Below are positions 35,141 through 42,962 of a stretch of DNA of 64,000 bases, piece after piece. Location of the stretch: positions 61,305-125,304 of the forward strand of contig CAAELX010000037.1 in the NCBI GenBank assembly GCA_900756925.1. Reading direction: 5' to 3'. Each line of letters starts with the position of its first letter. Position 1 is the stretch's first letter. Position numbers and translations under genes: made by a program. This DNA is from an uncultured Roseburia sp. GTDB taxonomy: Bacteria; Bacillota; Clostridia; Lachnospirales; Lachnospiraceae. Under the pieces are notes generated by a model. That model saw only the letters and a list, made by a program, of their open reading frames with translations. It was not told the origin of the DNA and did not search any database.

Positions 35141-36874
35141 CTAATTGATGTATTTGATGATGGTATCCCAGATGGACGAGGTCTCTAAGCCAAGCTTCCA
35201 GAAGGAACCACCGGCGAGGTTGTGGGAAGTCATAACTTTTAACTTCTCTTCTAAGGAGGTGGCATCTTCAATCCAGATCTTATAGGTGATACCACTGTTC
35301 TTGTACTCGACGTAGTTCTGACCGATATCATCTAACCATACCTGTTCTGCCCCGTTTGCGGAGATGAGCTTCTGGACATCAGACATGCCTGCCGCGTAGG
35401 AGGAGAGTGCGTAGTCCACAACATTGTCGGTCTCACCGGTGGAACCGTCGCCGTCGATCGGGGTCTCGGACCAGACTCTTGTGTAGAACGGCATACCGAG
35501 AATCAGCTGTTCTGCCGGGACATCCTGTAAGGTATCCTCCACACCCTTTGTGACATAGCCGATAGATGCGACAGAACCGGCTTCCTCGGAACCGGCATAA
35601 TGTTCATCGTAAGCCATAAGGACAACATAGTCGGCGAAGCGCGCCTGTTCTGCCCGATTATAGAAGGAGGTATAAGCGCTTGGAACATAGTTGTCAACGG
35701 AAAGGACGATTCCATTGTTGGCACATTTGATGGACAGCTCACGGATAAACTGAATAAAGGAGGTACCGACAGCATCCACATTCAGCGCCTCGAAGTCCAC
35801 GTTAATGCCGTCAAGGTCATACTGGATTGCAGCAGAGATTAAGGTATTTGTCAGGTTATCTCTTGTGGAGGTGTGGGAGAGCACGGACTCAGCGTTCACA
35901 TCCGGGTTTTCGAGGTTGCTCACCAAAGCCCAGACTTCAATGCCATTCTGGTGGCAGTAATCCACGTAGCCGGAGCTGGCAAGGGAAGCGATGCCTCCGC
36001 TGTTATCATTCAGATAGAACCAGGTCGGGGAGAGGACATTAATTCCTTTTGTGCTCTGTAAGACAGAAGCAATATTTCCGTTTGCGGACTGGTTGGTTAC
36101 CTGATGCCATGCCATATTGATCTTAAAGTCTTTTGTGATATGGGTGAACTGTTCCGGGACAAAGTCACTGGAAACGGTTTTGGTCGAAGTAGCTCCAAGA
36201 TTTTTGGAGCGGATATAGCCGATCACACCGTCTGCGGTGGCAACCTTTGTCCATGTCTCATCCGGTGATAAAACAGTGAGCTCTGCATTCTTTTCCACAG
36301 TTGCTAAAATCGGGCTCTTAATCCCTCCCTGGTAGCGGATCTCAGAGGACTTCTTTGCGGAAGCAATGGTGTAATCGCCCCATGCGGTTGTGAGGACGAG
36401 GCGGTTCGGGTTCTCATATAAGACATAAGAGAAGTCAGAATACTGCTTTACAAAATCAAGGGAGAGATAGGCCACAGCGGCATCACCCTTGACGATAATC
36501 TGGTCAAAAGATTTTGCTTCTTTGGAAACGGTATAGCTGGTGCTCTCCGCCGCCGCAGAGATTAAGTCTGTTGAGGTTGTATAGCGGAGAATATTTTCGT
36601 TGGAATCCCAGTAGAAACGGGAGTTGATATAGTTGTAAACTGTATTGTAGTCCAGATAGACATGTCCGTCGATCAGTCTTCCCTTTGCATCGAGCACTTC
36701 ATTATTAAGAATAAGTGCGACTTCCGTGTCGGAGGACAGACCGTAGTAAGTGGAAAGATCTTCAGTCTCCTTGGAAGGGGAGTACTTCTCAATCAGATTG
36801 CCCAGTAACATAAAGAGCATGACGACAAGAATGAGCAATCCGGCTGCAATAACAGGTATGATTTTCTTCTTCAT
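35141..36874 (-). CDS. Secreted/anchored GH18-family glycosidase with SH3-like domain
   Basis: 577 residues. The N-terminal membrane anchor is at about 4-27. Residues 45-160 resemble the copper-amine-oxidase-like/stalk domain of spore and cell-wall proteins (LNNEVLDAKGRLIDGHVYLDYNTV). An SH3-like domain spans about 175-230 (ELTVLSPDETWTKVATADGVIGYIRSKNLG). The GH18 barrel spans about 245-575, with the catalytic DGINVDFEAL (DxxDxDxE complete, final Glu as proton donor) and later VVLMAYDEHY and LGMPFYTRVW. It resembles spore-cortex/peptidoglycan glycosidases of the YaaH/YdhD kind but with SH3 instead of LysM. Probably hydrolyses N-acetylglucosamine linkages in cell wall or cortex. Confidence 0.85.
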   Translation of the reverse strand: MKKKIIPVIAAGLLILVVMLFMLLGNLIEKYSPSKETEDLSTYYGLSSDTEVALILNNEVLDAKGRLIDGHVYLDYNTVYNYINSRFYWDSNENILRYTTSTDLISAAAESTSYTVSKEAKSFDQIIVKGDAAVAYLSLDFVKQYSDFSYVLYENPNRLVLTTAWGDYTIASAKKSSEIRYQGGIKSPILATVEKNAELTVLSPDETWTKVATADGVIGYIRSKNLGATSTKTVSSDFVPEQFTHITKDFKINMAWHQVTNQSANGNIASVLQSTKGINVLSPTWFYLNDNSGGIASLASSGYVDYCHQNGIEVWALVSNLENPDVNAESVLSHTSTRDNLTNTLISAAIQYDLDGINVDFEALNVDAVGTSFIQFIRELSIKCANNGIVLSVDNYVPSAYTSFYNRAEQARFADYVVLMAYDEHYAGSEEAGSVASIGYVTKGVEDTLQDVPAEQLILGMPFYTRVWSETPIDGDGSTGETDNVVDYALSSYAAGMSDVQKLISANGAEQVWLDDIGQNYVEYKNSGITYKIWIEDATSLEEKLKVMTSHNLAGGSFWKLGLETSSIWDTIIKYIN

Positions 36875-36938
36875 AAAAAAGTCCTTTCTTCTTAAGCGTC
36901 AAAAAGCGTATTTGCGAATTTATTGTAGCATACAAAAA

Positions 36939-36968
36939 GAAAAGCCGCAATCGGACGCGGCTTTTCTT
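36939..36968. terminator. Bidirectional terminator upstream of GH18 gene
   Basis: AAAAGCCGC pairs with GCGGCTTTT around 8 bases, with T-rich flanks on both strands. It probably ends the minus-strand unit starting at 37301. The region 36969-37082 shows nothing else. Confidence 0.75.
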
Positions 36969-37082
36969 AAGAGTATCTTTATCAAATTTTATATCATGGC
37001 TGCATCTGGATTGTGTCAGGCATTGAGAGAAACTCTGACATCCATTGTTCTATGCAAACATCATGGTAAATAGGTTTTCTGT

Positions 37083-37301
37083 TCAGTCGCCTGGTGTGAC
37101 GACTTTGTCAAAATGAACTTCTTTCAGCCTCCCTTCTTCAAAGACATAATCCCGCATATATTCATTTTCCTCATGAATATGAAGCTGGCTGGTGACGTCG
37201 AGGGAATCGCTCGGATTTCCCTCGAGCCAGATGGTGACACCTCTGTCTTCCAGAGATGACAGTTCCATAAAAAGTTGATTTTTCTGCTCAAACATCAACA
37301 T
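37083..37301 (-). CDS. Small hypothetical protein
   Basis: 72 residues from the ATG at 37301, chosen because GGGGAGG (37304-37310 on the minus strand) lies just upstream; the frame extends to 37340 without a better site. The sequence is acidic with no Cys, no membrane segment and no motif that I know (ELSSLEDRGVTIWLEGNPS, HIHEENEYMRDYVFEEGRL). It lies downstream of the CpaE-like and kinase genes with a 109-base gap. Function unknown. Confidence 0.6.
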   Translation of the reverse strand: MLMFEQKNQLFMELSSLEDRGVTIWLEGNPSDSLDVTSQLHIHEENEYMRDYVFEEGRLKEVHFDKVVTPGD

Positions 37302-37410
37302 ATCCTCCCCTGTTAAGATGTAGACCAAAAGGAAACGCATAAGGATACAGTTTCGTGATAATCCTATTATTCAAAGTAGTCGTTTCTTTTGGATAGTATC
37401 TGCACAACTG

Positions 37411-37989
37411 CTATAGCATGCTTTGCAGAAAAGAAAATAAATCTTTTTCAATATGAAACGGATCCGAAAAAAAAGGAACAGACCGTATGGAAAGATGGCA
37501 TACTGCACTTTGCTTTAGAATGTTTACTGTTTCCCCATATAAAATAAAACAATGAACTGCCGGTAAATAATTTTTTACTGGTAACGGAATCTGCTGCAAA
37601 GTGTCAGAAATGGATCTTTTCCATGGAGAAAGACTTCCAATGACAATTTTAGAATCGCACCGCAGGAACTCGCCCATATTTTCCCCGGTTAAGGTGCCAA
37701 AGTCGAGCAGCAGACAGAGGTAGCCTGCATTTAAAAATTCCGGGATCATAGATGTATCCACATCTGGATAATAGTGGGTTCCATAAATCGAAATATAATC
37801 ATGGCCTTCCTTCGAACGCTTTGGCTTTGTACCGGCAGAGAATGTGGTAAGTTTCCTCAATGCGTGGGTATCGTTAAGCTCTAAACAGGCGGTGGACATG
37901 CGCAGCTTGGAAGCACAGTAATTGGACAGTGCGATGGCAAGATGCGTGACACCACAGCCTCTGTCGCAGCCGCAGATCCCGATCGTCAT
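37411..37989 (-). CDS. CpaE/MinD-like protein without a functional P-loop
   Basis: 192 residues. The opening TIGICGCDRGCGVTHLAIALSNY occupies the place of the deviant Walker A box of MinD/ParA/CpaE proteins (normally KGGxGKT), but both lysines are missing. A beta-strand pattern with LCLLLDFGTLTGENMGEF (switch II-like) follows. Its start ATG overlaps the stop of the kinase-CpaE fusion (ATGA 37986-37989), so the two are translated together. Likely a partner or decoy of the fused module, perhaps in pilus placement. It may be related to the Tad locus starting 3.5 kb away, which is inference. Confidence 0.65.
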   Translation of the reverse strand: MTIGICGCDRGCGVTHLAIALSNYCASKLRMSTACLELNDTHALRKLTTFSAGTKPKRSKEGHDYISIYGTHYYPDVDTSMIPEFLNAGYLCLLLDFGTLTGENMGEFLRCDSKIVIGSLSPWKRSISDTLQQIPLPVKNYLPAVHCFILYGETVNILKQSAVCHLSIRSVPFFSDPFHIEKDLFSFLQSML

Positions 37990-39356
37990 TTTTTGAATGG
38001 CAGTCTTTTTTTGAAATGGTAAAATGGTCGTTTCCTCCTTTTGAAAGAAAGTATGTCGAAAAATAATTGCCGTTTTTCTTCTGTACCGGAAAATGGATCC
38101 CGGTCGAATGGAAAGCAGTAGATTTTTCTGCCGGTTTTTGCAGCGATCCGCCTTGCAGCAGAACGGTTATCATAATTGCACAGGAATGCCACATGGTCAG
38201 ACTGCGCGAACCGGTTTGCGGTAAAGAGAACGTGTTCTATGTCCCAGAGACTGCCGCTGAGTACGAAAATACTCTGCTCCCAGGGCCGCAGTGAGAAGAC
38301 AGAAGGGTCATACACACCACAGTCATAAACTGTGATACAGCCCTTTGGCTCCGGCACGACGACGCCTGGACCATAATCCGGAATGCCACGGAAAAACTGA
38401 TGGTAAAGCATACCATCGGTTTCCCGGATGAATGAATTCGCGCGCAGCATGGAATGCAGACTGTCAGATGCATGATGTTCCATGTAAACGGCGGGATATC
38501 CGGACTGGTTCAGACAGCTTACAAGGGAAATGGAAATGTGTGTGGTTCCAACTCCGGTTTTACTGCCAAAAACAAATATTTTTCTTGTGAGATGCGAAAC
38601 AGGATCATACGCTGCTGTTAATTCCTTTTCGAGATCTTCCCGAAAAAGGAGGATCGTTTCATATCGGTCAGCTATAGAGACAGCTGTTGCTTTTTGCAGT
38701 GCCATGCAAAAATGCGTGGGAACGGATTCATCTGAATAATGGCTTAAATATTCGAGCAGTTTGCCAAGGCTGTAGATGTCTGCCTGAGGGGAGACAGGTA
38801 GACCCGCAAGAGCCTCTGGTGCTGCAAATTCCTCCGTTCCGTAAATCTGGTAATTTTCTCCAGAACCGGTAAAAAAAGATGCAATTCCAAAATCGATTAA
38901 TTTCAGATCATCTCCGCATACTATAATATGCTCCGGTTTTAAATCCTGATATAGGATAGGATATGGCATATAGTTATGGAGATAATATAAAATGTCACAA
39001 AGCTGGATACCAAATTTTAATAAGAGTTCGTGGGAAACCCGTTGATGAGACACAAATGTGTCCAGCGATTCACCCTGTATGAATTCTTCTACCATGTAGT
39101 AGAACCCGTCATCTTCTTCGATGTCATAAATAACTGGGATGCCAGGATGATTAAGATCCTTTAGAAGCTGTGCTTCTAAGGAAAAGGATGTAACCAGAGC
39201 GGTATCCTTCGGGATACATTTGATCGCCCGGTATACATTCAGTTTGATATGTTCAGCAAGATAAACGGTACTGGTATTTCCTGCACCTAACGTGGATATA
39301 ATCCGGTACTTGCCAAACAGGATTGTTTCGTTAATGCGAACCTTCTCTCCTTTCAA
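37986..39356 (-). CDS. Ser/Thr protein kinase fused to a CpaE-like domain
   Basis: About 456 residues. The Hanks-type kinase domain (about 12-245) has ISTLGAGNTSTVYLAEH (glycine loop), YRAIKCIP (ATP lysine), LYQDLKPEHIIV (catalytic loop, HRD changed to YQD) and LIDFGIASF (DFG). No membrane segment or PASTA repeat. From about 260 a MinD/CpaE-like fold starts with IFVFGSKTGVGTTHISISLV, a P-loop look-alike lacking the catalytic Lys of GxGKT, and ends in a basic tail. The annotated TTG start at 39356 has no ribosome site, whereas AAAGGAGAG at 39345-39353 is ideally placed for an ATT at 39335. The fusion is unusual; it may phosphorylate the FHA-bearing Tad protein encoded at 49281. Confidence 0.8.
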   Translation of the reverse strand: MKGEKVRINETILFGKYRIISTLGAGNTSTVYLAEHIKLNVYRAIKCIPKDTALVTSFSLEAQLLKDLNHPGIPVIYDIEEDDGFYYMVEEFIQGESLDTFVSHQRVSHELLLKFGIQLCDILYYLHNYMPYPILYQDLKPEHIIVCGDDLKLIDFGIASFFTGSGENYQIYGTEEFAAPEALAGLPVSPQADIYSLGKLLEYLSHYSDESVPTHFCMALQKATAVSIADRYETILLFREDLEKELTAAYDPVSHLTRKIFVFGSKTGVGTTHISISLVSCLNQSGYPAVYMEHHASDSLHSMLRANSFIRETDGMLYHQFFRGIPDYGPGVVVPEPKGCITVYDCGVYDPSVFSLRPWEQSIFVLSGSLWDIEHVLFTANRFAQSDHVAFLCNYDNRSAARRIAAKTGRKIYCFPFDRDPFSGTEEKRQLFFDILSFKRRKRPFYHFKKRLPFKK

Positions 39357-39520
39357 GGCGTATCAGTTTCGCACCTCATGCATATGTTTATAGCATGGAC
39401 GGAAGTAAATTGCAACCACAGAAGAAATTTTTGGACAATTTTCACAAAAATAGATGTTAAAAAAAGGCTTAAGAAGGGGGGCAAATGAGAAAAACCGTGC
39501 AAAAAACAAAAAAGGCATAC

Positions 39521-39549
39521 TTTACAGCAACAGATCATTTGATTATAAT
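39521..39549 (+). promoter_or_regulatory. mecA promoter
   Basis: TTTACA (39521-39526), 17-base spacer, TATAAT (39544-39549); start codon at 39595. Confidence 0.75.
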
Positions 39550-39594
39550 AGATGTACAGTTTACAAGGTTTTCCGGATAAAGGAAGTGATTAAT

Positions 39595-40371
39595 ATGAAA
39601 ATAGAAAAAGTGAATGACAATCAGATCCGCTGTACCCTGACAAGGGAAGATCTCGCAGAACGTCAGATCAAGCTCAGTGAGCTTGCATACGGAACGGAGA
39701 AAGCGAAGATGCTGTTTCGTGATATGATGCAGCAGGCAGCCTATGAGTTTGGATTTGAAGCAGATGATATACCGCTTATGATAGAAGCCATTCCAGTCTC
39801 ATCAGACACCGTTGTGCTTGTTGTGACGAAAGTAGAGTATCCGGAGGAACTTGATACACGTTTCTCGAGATTCTCAGATCCGGATCCGGAGGATCTTTAT
39901 GAGGATGGCTATGGACAGGATGCCGGAAATCAGGCAATTGAGGGAGCCGATGATATATTAGGACTGTTCCAGAGAGTAGCGAAGGAGCAGAATAAGACAC
40001 CGGAGAAGAAAGAGAGCAGTACAGATGCTGCCCGGGAAGAACAGACGAAGAAGAATGCACCGGAACAGACACTTGTAGACCTGACGAAGCTGTTCGTATT
40101 CCATGATCTTGACCGGATTATCGGAGTTTCCCATATTCTGAATGGATTTTATACCGGAAGGAATGATCTCTATAAGGACGAGGCGGCGCATACGTATTAT
40201 CTTTTGATGAGTAAGAGTGATGAGACGCCGGAGAAGTTTAATAAAGTATGCAATATTTTATCCGAATATGCATTGCAGAAGAGCTGCACACCTGCTGTGG
40301 AGGCGTTCTTCGGGGAGCATTACCGCATGCTTTTATCCGGAAATGCACTGCAGTCTTTAGCGGAATTATAG
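39595..40371 (+). CDS. mecA: Adaptor protein MecA
   Basis: 258 residues from the ATG at 39595 (AAAGGAAGTG upstream). The N-terminal domain (MKIEKVNDNQIRCTLTREDL) is the substrate-binding part of MecA. An acidic linker of about 70 residues follows, and the C-terminal domain (about 160-258: LFVFHDLDRIIGVSHIL) binds ClpC. MecA delivers proteins to the ClpCP protease and controls competence and stress responses in Bacilli; in clostridia its targets are less known. Single-gene unit with its own promoter and a perfect terminator. Confidence 0.9.
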   Translation: MKIEKVNDNQIRCTLTREDLAERQIKLSELAYGTEKAKMLFRDMMQQAAYEFGFEADDIPLMIEAIPVSSDTVVLVVTKVEYPEELDTRFSRFSDPDPEDLYEDGYGQDAGNQAIEGADDILGLFQRVAKEQNKTPEKKESSTDAAREEQTKKNAPEQTLVDLTKLFVFHDLDRIIGVSHILNGFYTGRNDLYKDEAAHTYYLLMSKSDETPEKFNKVCNILSEYALQKSCTPAVEAFFGEHYRMLLSGNALQSLAEL

Positions 40372-40392
40372 AAGCTGCTATTGTCATAAAGC

Positions 40393-40436
40393 AAAATGAG
40401 CTGTCATACATCCTGTGTATGACAGCTCATTTTAAG
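40393..40436. terminator. Bidirectional terminator between mecA and DUF1858 gene
   Basis: A perfect 18-base arm, AAAATGAGCTGTCATACA, pairs with its complement around a 4-7 base loop, with T residues on the plus strand and on the opposite strand for the convergent gene. Confidence 0.9.
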
Positions 40437-40447
40437 TATAAGGATCA

Positions 40448-40657
40448 TTATGCAAGATCTTTAGCTAAAAAGTCGTTGATCTCTTTTACTAATGCTTCTG
40501 GATCAATTCCGTGAACCATAGCTGCTTCCTCGATTGTTTCCATCTGGGAAGATGGGCATCCAAGACAATGCATTCCAATATTTAAAAGAATTGGTGCAAT
40601 ATTCTGGTCAATCTGAAGTAACTCACCAATCATAGTTGCTTTTGTAACCTGAGTCAT
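40448..40657 (-). CDS. DUF1858-domain protein
   Basis: 69 residues from the ATG at 40657, which has AAGGAGGATT on the minus strand. The DUF1858 core is complete: VTKATMIGELLQIDQNIAPILLNIGMHCLGCPSSQMETIEEAAMVHG, with the CLGC cysteine pair. Stand-alone versions of this domain are frequent in clostridia and are thought to bind metal or act in redox processes, often near hybrid-cluster or sulfur-related genes; nothing of that kind is close here. Function unknown. Confidence 0.85.
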   Translation of the reverse strand: MTQVTKATMIGELLQIDQNIAPILLNIGMHCLGCPSSQMETIEEAAMVHGIDPEALVKEINDFLAKDLA

Positions 40658-40739
40658 TGTGAAATCCTCCTTATTCATCTTTATCTCTGTCCGATAACGT
40701 GGTAATTATAATACGATTCCCGGCAGAATGCAAATAAAT

Positions 40740-40970
40740 TCAGCCAAGTTCCAGTTTTTTTATGCGTGCAAGCAGGAATTTGTAGCGCATCTGAACGGAA
40801 TTGAGCTCGTAAATGTAGCAGTCAATCAGATCCGGATCAACAACATTCTCCAGATTGTTATAGGCATCTGCGAGATCGCGGGCAGTCTGGTGGAGATCAT
40901 CTTTTAGCAGTGCGTAGTCTTTTTCTTTGGCAGCCTGTTTCTGTAAAATACGAATGGTGTTCCCCTCCAA
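40740..40970 (-). CDS. DUF2508-family protein
   Basis: Up to 76 residues. The family signature is LADAYNNLENVVDPDLIDCYIYELNSVQMRYKFLLARIKKLE. DUF2508 genes typically lie just upstream of bofA in clostridia and are thought to be sporulation-linked; here the gene is divergent from bofA. The TTG start at 40970 has no upstream ribosome site and runs through GGAGGGG (40962-40968), which is ideally placed for an ATT at 40955 (6-base spacer), so the protein may start at MRILQKQ (71 residues). Confidence 0.75.
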   Translation of the reverse strand: MEGNTIRILQKQAAKEKDYALLKDDLHQTARDLADAYNNLENVVDPDLIDCYIYELNSVQMRYKFLLARIKKLELG

Positions 40971-41027
40971 TCAAAAATATTCTATGGTAAAAGTATAAGC
41001 ACAGGGAGGAAAAACTATACGGTTTTT

Positions 41028-41055
41028 TCATAAACAGGGAGAAAAATCATACATT
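41028..41055 (+). promoter_or_regulatory. Candidate sigma-E promoter of bofA
   Basis: CATACATT (41048-41055) matches the sigma-E -10 pattern CATACAnT, and TCATAAA 13 bases upstream partly matches its -35. It lies 36 bases before the bofA ATG. bofA is a sigma-E gene in B. subtilis, which makes the match credible. Confidence 0.55.
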
Positions 41056-41090
41056 AAAGAGAGGGCTAGGGTGGTATTCGGGGGAAGAAA

Positions 41091-41351
41091 ATGGACTATG
41101 TGGTGATCGCTATGGCATGTGGAATCGTGTTATTGCTTCTGCTTTTCCGGACAAAGGCACGGTTTGTGTTGAACTTTCTGGTGCGTGCGGTTTTGGGTGT
41201 TATGCTCATTTTATTTGCAAATAATTTTTTGCAGAAACGGGGAATTTCACTGGAAATTGGGGTGAATGCAGTGACGTTTTTGACAGCCGGAAGCCTTGGT
41301 TTCCCAGGGGTTGCGCTGCTTTACGCGATTGAGGCAGTAAAATTTTTGTGA
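41091..41351 (+). CDS. bofA: Pro-sigma-K processing inhibitor BofA family
   Basis: 86 residues with two membrane helices (about 5-22 and 28-46) and the family motif VNFLVRAVLG-like FVLNFLVRAVLGVMLILFANNF, then GINAVTFL-like VGVNAVTFLTAGSLGFPGVALLYA at the end. In B. subtilis BofA inhibits the SpoIVFB protease that activates sigma-K in the mother cell. Its presence indicates a spore-forming lineage. It is preceded by a plausible sigma-E promoter. The ribosome site is a modest GGGGGAAGAAA. Confidence 0.88.
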   Translation: MDYVVIAMACGIVLLLLLFRTKARFVLNFLVRAVLGVMLILFANNFLQKRGISLEIGVNAVTFLTAGSLGFPGVALLYAIEAVKFL

Positions 41352-41377
41352 GATGTTGACAAAAATTTGAAAGCATC

Positions 41378-41406
41378 TGGACAAGTGGAAAAACAGTTGC
41401 TATAAT
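41378..41406 (+). promoter_or_regulatory. Promoter of the Tad pilus operon
   Basis: TGGACA (41378-41383), 17-base spacer, TATAAT (41401-41406), 35 bases before the first peptidase gene. No other promoter of comparable quality was noticed until the end of the cluster at 50447. Confidence 0.7.
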
Positions 41407-41441
41407 CCGTCTTACAACGAAAGGAGAGGTGATGTGTTGGA

Positions 41442-41879
41442 ATGATCAGTGATCTGACACTGTGGACGTTTTTGAGTCTGGCGGTGGCAGAGGATGTGTG
41501 GCACATGAAGATCAGTAACCGGATGATCTTGTGTGGTTTGTTTTGGGGTTTTGCAATCCGTCTGATGAGAGATGGACCAGTGGGAATCCCCCTTTACGTT
41601 CTGAATGTTTTACTTCCGGTAGTTCTGTTAATTCTATTATTTCAATTGCATGTCCTTGGGGCAGGCGATATCAAGTTATTTTCCGTAACAGGCAGTTTTT
41701 TGACAACAGAGCAGTTGGTACGTGTGATCGCATTTTCCTTTTTGATCGCGGCTGTGGTGGGAGCAGGTATGGTGATTCAGAAAAGGTGCAGGGAGAAAAA
41801 AGCACAGTATATGTATACTAAAATGCACTTTTCAATTCCTATACTGCTGGCGGTTGTCCTGACGAGTGGAGGTGTATAG
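41442..41879 (+). CDS. A24 prepilin peptidase, first of the Tad locus
   Basis: 145 residues, about five membrane helices. The two catalytic aspartates of GxGD proteases are visible: AEDVWHMKISN (about residue 17) and GAGDIKL (about 74). It would cleave the Flp prepilin and pseudopilins. The Shine-Dalgarno run AAAGGAGAGGTG is about 10 bases from the ATG; an out-of-frame ATG at 41432 would encode only MCWNDQ and overlaps the start, possibly coupling translation. A second A24 peptidase occurs at 48641. Confidence 0.85.
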   Translation: MISDLTLWTFLSLAVAEDVWHMKISNRMILCGLFWGFAIRLMRDGPVGIPLYVLNVLLPVVLLILLFQLHVLGAGDIKLFSVTGSFLTTEQLVRVIAFSFLIAAVVGAGMVIQKRCREKKAQYMYTKMHFSIPILLAVVLTSGGV

Positions 41880-42962
41880 TTGGAAAAATTAAAGATTGCG
41901 TTGTGCGACAATCATTCTTTTTACTGTGAACGATTTGAGGCGTACATGGTGAGCCATAAGGCAAAAGAGGTGGAGTTGTTTCTCTATTCCGTGCAGGAAC
42001 AGTTAGAGGAGGCGTTAAAGACCATGCGGTTTGATGTTTTGCTTGTGGGGGCAGGGTTTGAGAACTTTTTTCACAGCATGGAACTGGAGGACAGAATTCT
42101 ATACTTAAGTGAACGTATGCCGGACTGTGTGGCGGAGGATGCTATGTGGCAGAGGGAGGACGCAGTGCCCAAGGAGGTATCAAGATATGAACCGATGGAG
42201 CAGCTGATGCAGAAAATCTATGTCATGGCAGGAAAAACGGGGAACGGACAACAGGCAGCTATCCGGTATAAAAGGCTGAAGGTGACAGGTGTCTGCTCGC
42301 CAATCGGGCATGAGATGCAGCAGTTATTCTCGGTATTGTATGCCGTAAACCTTGGCAGGGAGAAGAAGATTCTTTACGTGAATCTGTTGGAGTATTCCGG
42401 TTTTGGTGAGCTGTTCGGGCAGACGGGAGGCTGTGATATGGCAGATCTGCTGCTGAGGCTTCGGGCGGGGACGTTAGATTTGAGCTTTTTCTGGCGGTGT
42501 GTCTGCGAGAAGGCGGGGATCTATTGTTTGATGCCGTTCGATAATCCGGAGAATACGGCGCAGACAGGGGAGGAGGAGCTGCGGAAGCTTTTAGATTTTG
42601 TGGAGCATTTTACAGATTTTGAAGAGGTGGTCATAGACTTTGGCATCAGTATGACGGAGTATTACAGCTATCTGGATTTCTGCGATGTGATGTTTGTGAT
42701 TGGCAGGGAAGGATATTATTACCAGTGCAGGGAGAATGCGTTCTTAAAGTGGGTGAGGAAGGCACAGACGGCAGATGGAATGGACAGGCTTTGCAGAGTC
42801 ACGGTTCCGTATTCGGCGAGAACTATCCGTCCGGGTGGAAGTGTGATCGAACAGTTACAGTGGAGCGAATTTGGCGACTTTGTGAGACAGTATACGACAA
42901 AAAGCGGAAGAAAGAGGGGAAAACAGAGTGAGGACAACAGACCGGGAGATACAGGAACTTAG
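41880..42962 (+). CDS. tadZ: TadZ/CpaE-like pilus localisation protein
   Basis: 360 residues, TTG start with GGAGGTG correctly placed, touching the previous stop. Residues 1-110 form an atypical receiver-like domain (IALCDNHSFYCERFEAYMV, no phospho-aspartate motif). Residues about 135-335 are MinD/ParA-like, but the P-loop position reads VTGVCSPIGHEMQQLF, without the Lys. The switch-like VVIDFGISMTEYYSYLDFCD is retained. A structure of TadZ from Eubacterium rectale with an atypical receiver plus ATPase-like domain is known from the literature, and this protein fits that layout. It probably positions the pilus machine. Confidence 0.8.
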   Translation: MEKLKIALCDNHSFYCERFEAYMVSHKAKEVELFLYSVQEQLEEALKTMRFDVLLVGAGFENFFHSMELEDRILYLSERMPDCVAEDAMWQREDAVPKEVSRYEPMEQLMQKIYVMAGKTGNGQQAAIRYKRLKVTGVCSPIGHEMQQLFSVLYAVNLGREKKILYVNLLEYSGFGELFGQTGGCDMADLLLRLRAGTLDLSFFWRCVCEKAGIYCLMPFDNPENTAQTGEEELRKLLDFVEHFTDFEEVVIDFGISMTEYYSYLDFCDVMFVIGREGYYYQCRENAFLKWVRKAQTADGMDRLCRVTVPYSARTIRPGGSVIEQLQWSEFGDFVRQYTTKSGRKRGKQSEDNRPGDTGT

